Origin: an uncultured Arcanobacterium sp.
Lineage (GTDB): Bacteria; Actinomycetota; Actinomycetes; Actinomycetales; Actinomycetaceae
Direction: 5' to 3'
Length of the DNA: 64,000 bases
NCBI GenBank assembly: GCA_958428545.1
Contig: CAUAGM010000003.1
Location: forward strand, 1-64,000
Shown: positions 18,252-27,307 of the stretch, one piece after another
Numbering within the stretch: position 1 is the first letter of the stretch
How the letters are laid out: every line of letters starts with the position of its first letter
Program-made: the position numbers and the translations under genes
The notes under the pieces: generated by a model
Database searches by the model: none
What the model was told of the DNA's origin: nothing
What the model saw: only the letters and a program-made list of their open reading frames with translations

Positions 18252-19637
18252 TTAGCCGTGAGCATGAAGTGATTTCCCTGCAAGTGCCAAGGCGGCTTCG
18301 CCAATTGCTTCATTTTGGGTAGGGTGCGCGTGAATAAGCGCATCAAAATCTTCTGGATAGGCCTGCCATGCTACCATTAGCTCTCCCTCGCCTACTTGTT
18401 CGCCCATACGGGCACCTATTGCTGTAAAACCAACGATAGGGCCTTCTTTTTGCCGAATGAGTTTCACGAATCCCGCAGTACCTAATATTTGGCTCTTACC
18501 ATTGCCAGCTAAATTAAATTCAACAGTTTCGATGCCCTCGGCGCCATATTTTTCTTTTGCTTTTTTCTCGCTCAAGCCCACACTTGCAATTTCAGGGTTG
18601 CAGAACGTGACTTTAGGAATCAGATCTTCGCATACAGGCTGGGGGTGGCGGCCTGCGATGTCTTCTGCCACAAATATGCCATGCAAAAATCCGCGATGAG
18701 CTAACTGTGCGCCTGGCACAATATCGCCTACGGCGTAAACGTGCCCGCCGCTTGGTGTGGTGACGCCGGTGCGCAGACGTTCATCTGTAACGACAAAGCC
18801 GCGATCTAGTTTGATTCCGTTTTCCTCATATCCGAGGTTTGCAGTTGCTGGACCGCGCCCAATAGCGATGAGCAAATATTCTGCCTCGAACTGCTGCCCA
18901 TCTTGAGTAAAAACTCGCACGCCATGCTCATGCTCTTCGACTTTTTCAAACATCGTCGAGGTTTTGAACGTAATTTTTCGTTTGCGAAATGCTCGTTCTA
19001 GAGCTTTAGAAATAGCCTCATCTTCATTAGGGACGAGGTGGCTAAGCCCCTCAATAATCGTCACGTCTGCGCCGTAACTTTCCCATATAGAAGCAAATTC
19101 CACGCCAATGACCCCGCCGCCCAGCACGATTGCAGAACGAGGCACAGTATTCATGTGCAGAGCTTGTTCCGAGGTCATGACTCGTTGCGTGATGGTCTGT
19201 CCGATTGCTTTGGAATAGGAGCCAGAAGCGAGCACAATATTTTTCCCGACGATCTGGCGTCCGTTTACTTCCACAGTGTTAGATGCAACGAGGCGCCCCC
19301 ATCCATGAATCATTTCAATTCCGCGAGAATCAATGAGCCCTGTGAGTCCTTTGTACATCTTTGCGATAACGCTATCTTTGTAAAAATTGAGGGCATCCAT
19401 ATCAATACCTTCAAAGGATCCTCGCACGCCGATAGACGCTGCTTCTTTTACTTCCTGTGCCACTTCGGCGGCGTGAAGCAGAGCTTTTGTTGGAATACAG
19501 CCGCGGTGAAGGCAGGTACCACCCACTTTATCGCCTTCAATGAGAGCTACGTGTAAGCCAAGTTGAGCCGCTCGAAGCGCGCCAGCGTATCCTCCAGATC
19601 CAGCACCGAGAATAACAACGTCGAATTCTTCTGCCAC
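18252..19637 (-). CDS. lpdA: Dihydrolipoyl dehydrogenase (E3)
   Basis: Flavoprotein that reoxidises dihydrolipoyl groups with NAD+. The FAD motif GAGSGGYAGA is at 11-20, the redox disulfide is C42/C47 (GGTCLHRGCIPTK), a second nucleotide motif GGGVIGVEFAS follows, and the C-terminal catalytic pair is H438/E443 (HPTQNE). The 461-residue length is standard. The GTG start has aaaggaga upstream. It is encoded directly before the E2-like gene, so the two are likely expressed together. All residues needed for disulfide exchange are present, unlike in its neighbour. Confidence 0.96.
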   Translation of the reverse strand: MAEEFDVVILGAGSGGYAGALRAAQLGLHVALIEGDKVGGTCLHRGCIPTKALLHAAEVAQEVKEAASIGVRGSFEGIDMDALNFYKDSVIAKMYKGLTGLIDSRGIEMIHGWGRLVASNTVEVNGRQIVGKNIVLASGSYSKAIGQTITQRVMTSEQALHMNTVPRSAIVLGGGVIGVEFASIWESYGADVTIIEGLSHLVPNEDEAISKALERAFRKRKITFKTSTMFEKVEEHEHGVRVFTQDGQQFEAEYLLIAIGRGPATANLGYEENGIKLDRGFVVTDERLRTGVTTPSGGHVYAVGDIVPGAQLAHRGFLHGIFVAEDIAGRHPQPVCEDLIPKVTFCNPEIASVGLSEKKAKEKYGAEGIETVEFNLAGNGKSQILGTAGFVKLIRQKEGPIVGFTAIGARMGEQVGEGELMVAWQAYPEDFDALIHAHPTQNEAIGEAALALAGKSLHAHG

Positions 19638-19829
19638 AAATCTCTCCTTTGAGTAGGGCTTGCAGGGCTATATTCGCTAAGAATGCTTCCAGAAACTGCA
19701 GGCATAGTACTTTGCAGACTTAAGTCCTATTGTTGCACAGCTGGAGTGCTGATGGCGATATTTTGTGTGAAGTGTACATTCGTGCCACGCATCGTAGGTA
19801 TTAGTCTGCTCTTGCCATGTATGGTGATA

Positions 19830-19883
19830 CTGTTTGCCAGTATGGCTGATAAACCATGAGAAATAGACCATACTGGCAAACAG
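19830..19883 (-). repeat. Long perfect inverted repeat between pepA and lpdA
   Basis: The arms at 19830-19845 and 19868-19883 are a perfect 16-bp inverted repeat (contains TTTGCCAGTATGG / CCATACTGGCAAA) around a 22-nt loop. It starts 13 bp past the pepA stop codon. No T-run follows on the minus strand, so it may be a terminator without a U-tail, a message-stabilising hairpin or a protein-binding site. Confidence 0.6.
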
Positions 19884-19895
19884 GGCTGTATTTAC

Positions 19896-21380
19896 TTACT
19901 GCTCGATATATTCGAGCAGGGTACGAAGCATAACGCCTGTGGCGCCAGCAGTATTGTAGCCCCATGCTTTATCAATATATGCTGGGCCTGCAATATCGAT
20001 ATGTGCCCACGGAGTTTCTCCCACAAATTTTTTGAGGAAAATTCCTGCAGTGAGCATACCTGCTTCAGCAGTTCCAGTATTTTGCATATCAGCGATAGGG
20101 GAGTTTAAGTTCTTTTCCAAATACTCTGGGAGAGGCATCGGCCATGCAGGTTCGCCTGCGATTGCTGCAGCTTCAATAAGATCGTCACGCACAGCATCGC
20201 TGCCCATGATTGCGCTGATTCGCATACCTAGTGCCCGCATCTGCGCGCCCGTGAGAGTAGCAACGTCAATAACAGCATCGGGCATTTCTTCGCATGCCAT
20301 AATCAAGCCGTCAGCCATGACTAGGCGTCCCTCAGCATCAGTATTCGTAACTTCTACGCTGACGCCATTGCGATAAGTAATGACATCATCAACGCGCCCA
20401 GCAGATCCACTTACTGAGTTTTCTGCGATACACAGCCATGCAACGAGACGATGCGGAAGATTGAGCCTCGCTGCAGCAATCACTGTCTGAAGCATCGTTG
20501 CAGCGCCAGTCATATCCGCCTTCATCGTCGTCATTGAGCTAGGCGGTTTGAGCGAATAGCCGCCTGTGTCGAAGGTGATGCCCTTGCCCACAAGAGCAAT
20601 GAAGCTTTGCGGATTGTCGGGAGCCCATTCCACGCGCACTAGTTTGGGTTCGTGAATAGATCCTTGCCCGACTGCGAGTAGCCCTGCCAACCCGTACTCT
20701 TCAAGCTGCTCTTTTTCGAAAATATCAACTCGGCAGCCTGCTTGTGCGGCATGAGTTGCGGCAAATTGGGCAAGCTCTTCGGTGTTGAGATCATTTGCTG
20801 GTGTATTGACGAGATTGCGTACGGCGTGCACGGCATCAATGACAATCTGTGCGCGCTGTGCAAGTGTTTGCGTATCGGGAAGATCGGAGACGACGGCAAC
20901 GTTTTCAGGAGCATTCAGTGTGTTTGAAGTGTAGGTTGTGAAGGAATATGCTCCGAGCAGAGCACCTTCGGCAATAGCTTCAAGTTCAGCAGAATTTTTG
21001 TGCGTAAGTGCTACAACTACGTGCGAGCGTCCAAGAAGTGCCCGCATTCCAGCTCCAACGTGTTCACGCAGTTTTTCGGGTGCAACAGCAAGATCTGCGT
21101 GCGCAGTATTTTCTGATTCGCAGTAGTCAGAAGCAGAAGAAGTGCAAGCTGGCAGATGTACAGCTGCCACAAGCAGTTTAGTATTCCACGGCGCAGCGAC
21201 TCGGGTGACGGATCCTGCTGCGGGTTTATCGCATACTGTTGCGATAGCTGAAGCTAACTGCGCTGCTGAAGCATCGTCAAGTAGATTCGAAATAACCGCC
21301 CCGTTGGCATACCCGACCACGAGTCCGCAAGTATGGTCAAGGGGTTGTGAATGCGTTGATACTATGTCTAAATGCGGCAT
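19896..21380 (-). CDS. pepA: Leucyl aminopeptidase (M17)
   Basis: Cytoplasmic zinc/manganese aminopeptidase that recycles peptides. The metal-binding and catalytic segments are intact: GKGITFDTGG, MKADMTGAA and the M17 signature NTDAEGRL. The 494-residue length is normal. The start ATG is preceded by aggag in the mRNA. It begins 2 bp after the end of the DUF3043 gene on the same strand, so they form an operon. The N-terminal domain is the usual poorly conserved regulatory or hexamer-forming part. Confidence 0.95.
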   Translation of the reverse strand: MPHLDIVSTHSQPLDHTCGLVVGYANGAVISNLLDDASAAQLASAIATVCDKPAAGSVTRVAAPWNTKLLVAAVHLPACTSSASDYCESENTAHADLAVAPEKLREHVGAGMRALLGRSHVVVALTHKNSAELEAIAEGALLGAYSFTTYTSNTLNAPENVAVVSDLPDTQTLAQRAQIVIDAVHAVRNLVNTPANDLNTEELAQFAATHAAQAGCRVDIFEKEQLEEYGLAGLLAVGQGSIHEPKLVRVEWAPDNPQSFIALVGKGITFDTGGYSLKPPSSMTTMKADMTGAATMLQTVIAAARLNLPHRLVAWLCIAENSVSGSAGRVDDVITYRNGVSVEVTNTDAEGRLVMADGLIMACEEMPDAVIDVATLTGAQMRALGMRISAIMGSDAVRDDLIEAAAIAGEPAWPMPLPEYLEKNLNSPIADMQNTGTAEAGMLTAGIFLKKFVGETPWAHIDIAGPAYIDKAWGYNTAGATGVMLRTLLEYIEQ

Positions 21381-21382
21381 AT

Positions 21383-22075
21383 TTATACTCCTAGATTTTT
21401 CGGTTGTTTTTTAGCGGCGCGCATCGCTTTGATGTCTTCTTTTCTTCCGCCTTCTGGGAATTCTCCTCGTTTCACTTGCACAGCGGGTAGACGCCAGCGG
21501 CGCAAGTAGAATGCGCGGCCTAGCATTTGCCACGTAAAACCACGCGGCACAGCAGCGGCTCCAAATTTAAAAACAGCAAGGTTTTTTGCACGGGTGGCGA
21601 CGATGAATCCGTGAATCAGCATGAGGAGGAAAGCGGCATAAAAAACGATTGTCATCACGAGCGTCACTCGCGGCATATAGCCAGACAGAAGCATGATGGG
21701 CACTAAGAGGATAGCCAAGGGCATAAACCATGTGGAAAGCGGGCTTGAGGCATCGATGAAGTCTCTGCCAAATCGCCGTACTTTGCCGCGATGCTGGTAA
21801 GGCATTCGCAGCTCATCGCCTGTGCGCATTGCTTCCTGCTGCTGGCGCCATTCACGATCGTTTGCAGCGCGAGTCTCAGCTCTGCGTTCTTTACGTTGTT
21901 CTCTCGTCAATTTAGTTTTATCGGCGACGAGAGGTCTGCGCCTGCTAGCTTCCGCTTCTTTTCGGCTTCGTGTTTTGGTGCCTTTCTTGGGAGTGTAACC
22001 TTTCGGGTGCGCTTCCGGCGCATCGGCATGCGCAGATGCTGTGGTGTGCGAACTATTTTTCTTTATTCCAAACAC
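21383..22075 (-). CDS. DUF3043 family membrane protein
   Basis: Actinobacterial family of unknown function. The first 100 residues are very basic and include the family hallmark TRSRKEAEASRRRPL. Two transmembrane segments follow (about 118-138 and 143-163), then a basic cytoplasmic tail. It starts with GTG after a gaaggga ribosome site, and is co-directional and nearly contiguous with pepA, an arrangement seen in other actinobacteria. Confidence 0.8.
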   Translation of the reverse strand: MFGIKKNSSHTTASAHADAPEAHPKGYTPKKGTKTRSRKEAEASRRRPLVADKTKLTREQRKERRAETRAANDREWRQQQEAMRTGDELRMPYQHRGKVRRFGRDFIDASSPLSTWFMPLAILLVPIMLLSGYMPRVTLVMTIVFYAAFLLMLIHGFIVATRAKNLAVFKFGAAAVPRGFTWQMLGRAFYLRRWRLPAVQVKRGEFPEGGRKEDIKAMRAAKKQPKNLGV

Positions 22076-22253
22076 GAAAGATTCCCTTCGCCAAGTAGTA
22101 GTGAATGCTATAAGAACAGTTTAGCGAGTGCCCGCGTATGTGAGAAAACCCAGATATTGCTTGCGTGAAAAAATTTATTTTGCGAGAAGCTGCGATGTTT
22201 GCAATCAAAGGTGGGTGCTGATGTGCAAGGCATTTTGCGCTATTCTTGAAGGC

Positions 22254-23597
22254 ATGGATACTAAAAAGATTTTTGAGCGAGTCAGCTCGCATTTTGATCA
22301 AGCAAAATCAGATTTGATCGAGCTTGTGGCCATTCCGTCAGTTTCTGCTAAGTCGTTCGATCAAAGCACACTTGAGCGTTCTGCGCAGTGGATTGCAGCG
22401 CATGCTGAAGAGCTGGGGCTTGAAACTGAGATTATTCATCTGAGTACCCCCTCTGGTTTAGAAGGGCGACCCGCAATTTTAGCCTCCCGTCCAGCTCAAG
22501 AGGGCAAGCCTACTGTGCTGCTCTACGCACATCATGATGTGCAGCCTCAGGGCGTCGAAGAAAAGTGGAATACCGATCCTTTTGTTGCCAAGGAAATCGG
22601 TGATCGTCTCTACGGTCGTGGTGCTGCTGACGATAAAGCAGGGGTTGTTTTGCATCTGGAAGCAATTCGAGCAGCCGATCCTGGCGTTGGGATTGTGCTC
22701 TTTATTGAAGGCGAAGAGGAAGTTGGTTCGCCAACTTTTGTTGATTTTCTCGAGACGTATCGGGATCGTTTAGCAGCAGACGTTATCGTCGTCGCCGATT
22801 CAAATAACTGGGCTGTGGGTACGCCGAGCCTCACAACGAGTCTGCGTGGTGTTGTCAGTGTTCGTGCTCATCTTTCAGTGCTTGATCACGCTTTGCATTC
22901 TGGCGCCTATTCTGGCCCTGTAATCGATGCAGTCACCCTTGCTTCACGTTTAATTGCTACCTTGCATGACGATAAGGGTGACGTTGCTGTTGAGGGTCTG
23001 TTGGCGTATGACGATACGACGGCAGTCTATGAAGATGAGCAGTTCCGTGCAGATGCTGGAGTGCTCGATGGTGTGCAGCTGACGGGTACTGGTTCGATTG
23101 CGTCTCGTCTGTGGACGAAGCCGACTATTTCAGTGATTGGTATGGACGTCACTCCTGTGGCTGTTGCATCTAATACGTTGATTCCGTCTGTATCCTTCGC
23201 GCTTTCGCTGCGAGTGGCTCCGGGGCAGGATTCTGCTGAAGCTGCGCAGATGCTTATGAAGCATTTGCACTCTCATGTGCCTTTTGGCGCCCATCTTACT
23301 GTCGATATTGAGGAGACTGGTCCGGGATTCGTCGCTGAGCCAGGCAGTGACGTCACGAAATTAGCGGAGCAGATGCTTGCTGAGGCATTCGATGCTGAGC
23401 CTGTAAACATTGGTATTGGAGGATCAATTCCATTTATTTCAGAGCTTAAACGCGTGTTCCCGTCTGCTGAAATTTTAGTGACGGGCGTTGAAGATCCAGA
23501 TACGCGCGCTCACTCTGAGAATGAATCGCTGCATCTTGGAGATTGGAAGAAAGCAATCGGAGCTGAAGCTCTTTTGCTTAGCAAACTCGGCGAGTGA
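22254..23597 (+). CDS. M20 family dipeptidase
   Basis: Metallo-dipeptidase of the M20 (ArgE/DapE/CPG2) family. The metal-ligand and catalytic segments are clear: YAHHDVQP, GRGAADDKAG and EGEEEVGSP, with the dimerisation (lid) domain in the middle and a final His in RAHSENESLHLG. The ATG at 22254 was chosen because homology begins at DTKKIF; upstream in-frame codons look non-coding. It diverges from the DUF3043 gene. The exact substrate is not predictable; relatives cleave dipeptides with broad specificity. Confidence 0.9.
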   Translation: MDTKKIFERVSSHFDQAKSDLIELVAIPSVSAKSFDQSTLERSAQWIAAHAEELGLETEIIHLSTPSGLEGRPAILASRPAQEGKPTVLLYAHHDVQPQGVEEKWNTDPFVAKEIGDRLYGRGAADDKAGVVLHLEAIRAADPGVGIVLFIEGEEEVGSPTFVDFLETYRDRLAADVIVVADSNNWAVGTPSLTTSLRGVVSVRAHLSVLDHALHSGAYSGPVIDAVTLASRLIATLHDDKGDVAVEGLLAYDDTTAVYEDEQFRADAGVLDGVQLTGTGSIASRLWTKPTISVIGMDVTPVAVASNTLIPSVSFALSLRVAPGQDSAEAAQMLMKHLHSHVPFGAHLTVDIEETGPGFVAEPGSDVTKLAEQMLAEAFDAEPVNIGIGGSIPFISELKRVFPSAEILVTGVEDPDTRAHSENESLHLGDWKKAIGAEALLLSKLGE

Positions 23598-23754
23598 GGT
23601 GGTGATGCGCATAACTTCTGCATTCGGAATAATATCTGGTGCGTAGTAGTTTTCAGGATGTAACGAAGTTATGTGCTGCCACAACTGGTTAAAGAGCTTG
23701 GATACCGAGTAGTCTTCACATAGTAGGAAATAGAAAGAGCGATGGGAGATCGCA

Positions 23755-24105
23755 ATGACTGAAACTGTTGATACGCCAACTCACGGCGTCACGCTGACGG
23801 ATGTAGCTACCGCTAAGGTGAAGAGCCTTATCGAGCAAGAAGGGCGTGACGATTTGCGTTTGCGCGTTGCTGTTCAACCTGGTGGTTGTTCTGGGCTGAT
23901 GTATTCGTTGTATTTTGATGAACGACTGCTCGACGGTGATGCGCTACGCGAATTCGATGGAGTTGAGGTTGTGGTTGATCGTATGTCGATTCCGTATCTC
24001 GACGGAGCAACTATCGATTTTGCAGATACGATTGAACGCCAGGGTTTTACCATTGACAATCCAAACGCTGTAGGCACTTGCGCATGCGGCGAATCGTTCC
24101 ACTGA
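23755..24105 (+). CDS. erpA: Iron-sulfur cluster insertion protein (ErpA/HesB/IscA type)
   Basis: A-type carrier that delivers Fe-S clusters to apo-enzymes. The three conserved cysteines are present: C45 in QPGGCSG, and C109 and C111 in GTCACGESF. The 116-residue length is typical. The ATG has a gggaga ribosome site. Possible clients in this window include IlvD, a cluster-dependent dehydratase. It stands alone, followed by a strong terminator. Confidence 0.93.
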   Translation: MTETVDTPTHGVTLTDVATAKVKSLIEQEGRDDLRLRVAVQPGGCSGLMYSLYFDERLLDGDALREFDGVEVVVDRMSIPYLDGATIDFADTIERQGFTIDNPNAVGTCACGESFH

Positions 24106-24116
24106 TATATGCTCAT

Positions 24117-24165
24117 AAGCTCGGGGCTAAGCGTTATATATGCTTAGCCCCGAGCTTCAGTCTTT
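24117..24165 (+). terminator. Strong terminator after erpA
   Basis: Perfect 16-bp stem (24117-24132 with 24142-24157, containing CTCGGGGCTAAGC) and a 9-nt loop, 11 bp after the stop codon, followed by cagtcttt. Confidence 0.8.
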
Positions 24166-24229
24166 CGCATAATTCGTATAAAGAGCATTACGAGAGTTGA
24201 TAGTAAACACAGACGCATAAGGATTATTC

Positions 24230-25192
24230 ATGAACAAACGGAAATTAGTGGGTGCGTGCGCAGCTTTGGCTATGATATTTTCTTTTTCCGCATGCGCAAA
24301 ATCTGGCAGTGCAGATAAAGATAAAGATAAAGCATCGGCGAGCACTGGTGCCCAATGGAATGGGCAAGCGCCGACTCTTACAGGCTCTGGCAAAGATATA
24401 AAACTGGATTTTCCAGATACTGATGCTCCGTCTGATTTGCAAGTATGGATTCAAGAAGAAGGAACTGGCAAAGAAGTCACCTCAACAGATTTCGTTGTTG
24501 CTCGATATGTTGGGCAGGTATGGGGTAAGGATCAAGCATTCGATTCTTCATTTTCGCGTGGCGCTCCTACGGGATTCTCTCTTGGAGGAGTTATTAAGGG
24601 GTGGACACAAGCTCTTTCAGGTAAAAAGGTAGGGACTTCTCTTATCGTCAGTATTCCGCCAGAATTGGGCTACGGATCAACTGGGCAGCAGAGTGCTGGT
24701 ATCAGCGGCACAGACGTGATTGATTTTTATATTGAAATAGTTGATGCATATTCTCTTGATCAGGCTGGGCAAGCAGATGCTGCTGTCAAGACTTCCACTG
24801 ATGATCTTCCAGTCGAGATCAAAGGTGATCTGGGAGCTGCACCTGAGCTTTCGATTAAATCTGGAGCTGAGGAACCGAAGAAACTAGAAACTATTGTGCT
24901 TGCTGAAGGTTCAGGAGAGCCTGTTTCGGATGTGCAAGGGACGACGGTTATCGTGCAGTATTCGATGACGTATTGGGATGGCAGTAGCCAGGAAACGACT
25001 TATGCAAAGCGCGGGCCGCAGAGCATTCCGATCCAAGGGACTGCTATTTCGGGGCTTGCTGGTATTCGTGTGGGATCGCGAGTGTTGATCTTGTCGCCAT
25101 CGTCAGATCAGTCTGCGCAAAATACGACTCAGCGCACCCCAGCGTATGCTCTCGTCGTTGATATTCTTGGGCAAATTCCAGCTGACAAGTAG
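24230..25192 (+). CDS. FKBP-type peptidyl-prolyl isomerase, lipoprotein with two domains
   Basis: Surface-anchored peptidyl-prolyl cis-trans isomerase, likely a folding factor outside the membrane. The signal peptide ends in the lipobox FSAC (Cys22), followed by an Asp/Lys-rich spacer. The first FKBP domain (about 75-175) has the family core: VARYVGQVWGKDQAFDSSF, then VIKGWTQAL and IPPELGYG. The second (about 200-315) is more diverged; it keeps VQYSMTYWDGS and IAGIRVGSR-like features but lacks the PELGYG loop and may be non-catalytic. The ribosome site aagga is close to the ATG. It is flanked by terminators on both sides, so it is a single-gene unit. Confidence 0.9.
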   Translation: MNKRKLVGACAALAMIFSFSACAKSGSADKDKDKASASTGAQWNGQAPTLTGSGKDIKLDFPDTDAPSDLQVWIQEEGTGKEVTSTDFVVARYVGQVWGKDQAFDSSFSRGAPTGFSLGGVIKGWTQALSGKKVGTSLIVSIPPELGYGSTGQQSAGISGTDVIDFYIEIVDAYSLDQAGQADAAVKTSTDDLPVEIKGDLGAAPELSIKSGAEEPKKLETIVLAEGSGEPVSDVQGTTVIVQYSMTYWDGSSQETTYAKRGPQSIPIQGTAISGLAGIRVGSRVLILSPSSDQSAQNTTQRTPAYALVVDILGQIPADK

Positions 25193-25223
25193 ATATGGAT
25201 AACTAGCTTCAGTGTGATATACG

Positions 25224-25270
25224 TGTGGGGTTGAGTATGGCGTATTGCCGCTCAACCCCACAGTGTTTTA
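25224..25270 (+). terminator. Terminator after the FKBP gene
   Basis: Perfect 12-bp stem (TGTGGGGTTGAG / CTCAACCCCACA) with a 15-nt loop, followed by gtgtttta. It separates the FKBP gene from convergent sodA. Confidence 0.75.
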
Positions 25271-25307
25271 TCGTGTTAGATAGCTGAAAATACTAATAAA
25301 ATCTTGC

Positions 25308-25931
25308 TTACAAAACAATCAGTTCACTGTACCCTGCTAGAGCTTTTGCCAAACGGTCATTGACGTTTTCCCAATTAACGATATTCCAGATTGCTTTTAC
25401 GTAGTCGGCTTTGACGTTGAGATAATCAAGATAGAAAGCATGCTCCCACATATCCAGCATAAAGAGAGGGACGAGCCCTACTGGGATATTTCCTTGCTGG
25501 TCGAAGAGTTGGAAGATCACGAGTTTGTGAGAGATGGTATCGTAGGCGAGCACTGCCCAGCCAGAGCCTTGGATACCAGTTGCTGCAGCAGTAAAATGTG
25601 CCTTGAATTTTTCAAACGAGCCGAATGAGTCTTTAATAGCTTCGGCAATTTCTCCCTCTGGTTCTCCGCCGCCGTTGGGGTTTAGGTTATTCCAGAAAAT
25701 TGTATGGTTACTGTGTCCGCCTAAATTAAAAGCAAGATCTTTAGAGAACTGGTTGATCTTAGAAAGATCGTCGGCTTTTCGAGCTGCATCTAGATTGTCG
25801 AGAGCTGCGTTTGCACCAGCAACGTATGCGCTGTGGTGTTTATCGTGATGCAGCTCCATGATTTTTCCACTGATATGAGGTTCTAATGCGCTGTAATCGT
25901 AGGGGAGTTCGGGAAGTGTGTAGATAGCCAT
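25308..25931 (-). CDS. sodA: Superoxide dismutase (Mn/Fe family)
   Basis: Converts superoxide to oxygen and hydrogen peroxide. The metal ligands are H28, H76, D160 and H164 (ELHHDKHH, GGHSNHTIFW, DMWEHAFY). The GG before HxNH and the Gln in the FDQQGN segment point to the manganese-type or cambialistic branch; metal choice cannot be settled from sequence. The 207-residue length is normal. An AT-rich upstream region of 280 bp with a ggaggc ribosome site precedes it. No signal peptide is present, so it acts in the cytoplasm. Confidence 0.96.
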   Translation of the reverse strand: MAIYTLPELPYDYSALEPHISGKIMELHHDKHHSAYVAGANAALDNLDAARKADDLSKINQFSKDLAFNLGGHSNHTIFWNNLNPNGGGEPEGEIAEAIKDSFGSFEKFKAHFTAAATGIQGSGWAVLAYDTISHKLVIFQLFDQQGNIPVGLVPLFMLDMWEHAFYLDYLNVKADYVKAIWNIVNWENVNDRLAKALAGYSELIVL

Positions 25932-26211
25932 AATGCCTCCGTAAAAGATTTATTAATGCCTAGCAATCAAAATTTTGCTGACTTGCTGACTTACTAAGAA
26001 ACGGTTGAATATGAAAATATATTCCCGCATTCTTGCTCGACGATGAGTATATTGTGTATTTGCTGATTTACTATGAAAGGTCTGCTGCGAAAGATTGTTT
26101 TGCTCTCATATCTAATATCTAAATTTCTTCTAAATCGGCTAATATGTATATGGAATTGGTTTTGCGCTGAGTAAATAATTATTTTTATATATGTGGAAGG
26201 TATTGAGATAG

Positions 26212-26616
26212 ATGGCTGAAAATTCCACTCGCGATTTCGTGAACGTGCTTGTGTATTCAGATAATGCAGATATGCGCCAGCACATAATGTATGCCGTTGG
26301 TCGCCGTGTTGCAGCTGATCTTCCAGAGATTCATTTTATTGAAGCAGCCACCTGGCAGGGCGCTGATCTTAAAGTTCAGGAAAACGATTGTGCGCTGTTG
26401 ATTCTTGACGCAGAAACAGCGAAACTTGGCGGTATTGGTTTTGGTAAGAAAGTACGTGACGAATACGATCCTCAGATGCCGTATATTATTGTGGTGGCTC
26501 GTGCGCAGGATGAATGGCTTGCCCGCACTTCTCGTCCAAATGCTGTGATCGTTTCTCCGATTAATCCTCGTGAGCTTGCTTCTGAAGTGGATAAAATTCT
26601 GCGCGAGCGTCATTGA
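26212..26616 (+). CDS. Stand-alone receiver-like protein
   Basis: Looks like a single response-regulator receiver domain with no output domain (134 residues). The alternating strand/helix pattern is clear (VLVYSDN, LLILDAE, IIVVAR, AVIVSP). The putative phospho-acceptor Asp66 and an acidic residue at the end of strand 1 (D17) are present. The usual switch Thr/Ser is Ala96, and the conserved Lys before Pro is Ser in VSPINP, so normal phosphorylation is doubtful. No kinase gene adjoins it. It diverges from sodA and is followed by a hairpin. The function is unknown. Confidence 0.7.
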   Translation: MAENSTRDFVNVLVYSDNADMRQHIMYAVGRRVAADLPEIHFIEAATWQGADLKVQENDCALLILDAETAKLGGIGFGKKVRDEYDPQMPYIIVVARAQDEWLARTSRPNAVIVSPINPRELASEVDKILRERH

Positions 26617-26661
26617 GATTTCACCTCTATACGCTGGTGCTTTACGGCATACGCCCCTGTA

Positions 26662-26698
26662 TCGGCTCTATACAAGCTCGATATATAGAGCCGAAATT
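26662..26698 (+). terminator. Terminator after the receiver-like gene
   Basis: Perfect 11-bp stem (TCGGCTCTATA / TATAGAGCCGA), 11-nt loop, followed by a short weak aatttc. It lies between convergent genes and may act in both directions. Confidence 0.6.
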
Positions 26699-26724
26699 TC
26701 TGCGTATCGAATCGCATTTCTTTG

Positions 26725-27108
26725 CTACAGGCGTGCGCCGTCGTCATCGCTATCGCGGGTGCGAGGTGAATAGGCAAATGCGGTGATGGCGAATAGTGCG
26801 AATGCCAGTACCCCTGCGATTCCTATGGCCGGCGCTGCAAGAGGGAGAATATGTGCGCTACCTAAAATCGTCACGATGAGAAGTAGAAGAGCGCATCCGC
26901 CAAGTATCTTCACCAGTAGTGGCTGGCTCTGCTCTGGTTCATTCGGGGAGGGGAGATCGGAAGGATCGAAAGCCTCATCGGGAGAAATAGCAACCCAATC
27001 TCGCGGTCCTGATCCGCGTGGTGGAAGGCTGCGATCTAGATCGTGTAAGTGGCGTGCGATTTCACGAAATTCTTCATCGATTTTTTCATCGTCGGGTAGG
27101 TCGCTCAT
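26725..27108 (-). CDS. Small two-helix membrane protein, unknown function
   Basis: 127 residues. The N-terminal 70 residues are acidic and soluble (EEFREIARHLHDLDRSLPPRG...), then two adjacent transmembrane helices (about 73-93 and 96-114), then an acidic tail. I recognise only a general resemblance to small membrane proteins near core genes in actinobacteria. The start was placed at the ATG beginning SDLPDDEK; an upstream TTG is possible but has no clear ribosome site. It diverges from the phosphofructokinase gene. Confidence 0.65.
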   Translation of the reverse strand: MSDLPDDEKIDEEFREIARHLHDLDRSLPPRGSGPRDWVAISPDEAFDPSDLPSPNEPEQSQPLLVKILGGCALLLLIVTILGSAHILPLAAPAIGIAGVLAFALFAITAFAYSPRTRDSDDDGARL

Positions 27109-27307
27109 GCGTGCTACTCTACATTTCTTCAAAGGGTAAGACCAACGTGAAGCTCAGATTGTTTGCTCGTTGATGTAGGTATCTCTTGCTCCCTTTAGCC
27201 CTACGCGCAGGAGAGAAATTTAGGTACAATGAGCGCTAGTGGCCATGAGGCCCGCGGCAGGAAGTATAGTACGCCTCGCCGTTATCGATATTTGAGGAAG
27301 GATTCGG

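Noticed and set aside
19038..19556. 172-residue plus-strand open frame opposite lpdA
   Set aside because: It is antisense to conserved lpdA motifs and has no ribosome site.
23607..23676. Imperfect inverted repeat after the dipeptidase gene
   Set aside because: The 12-bp arms have a mismatch and a 46-nt gap, so a terminator role is not convincing.
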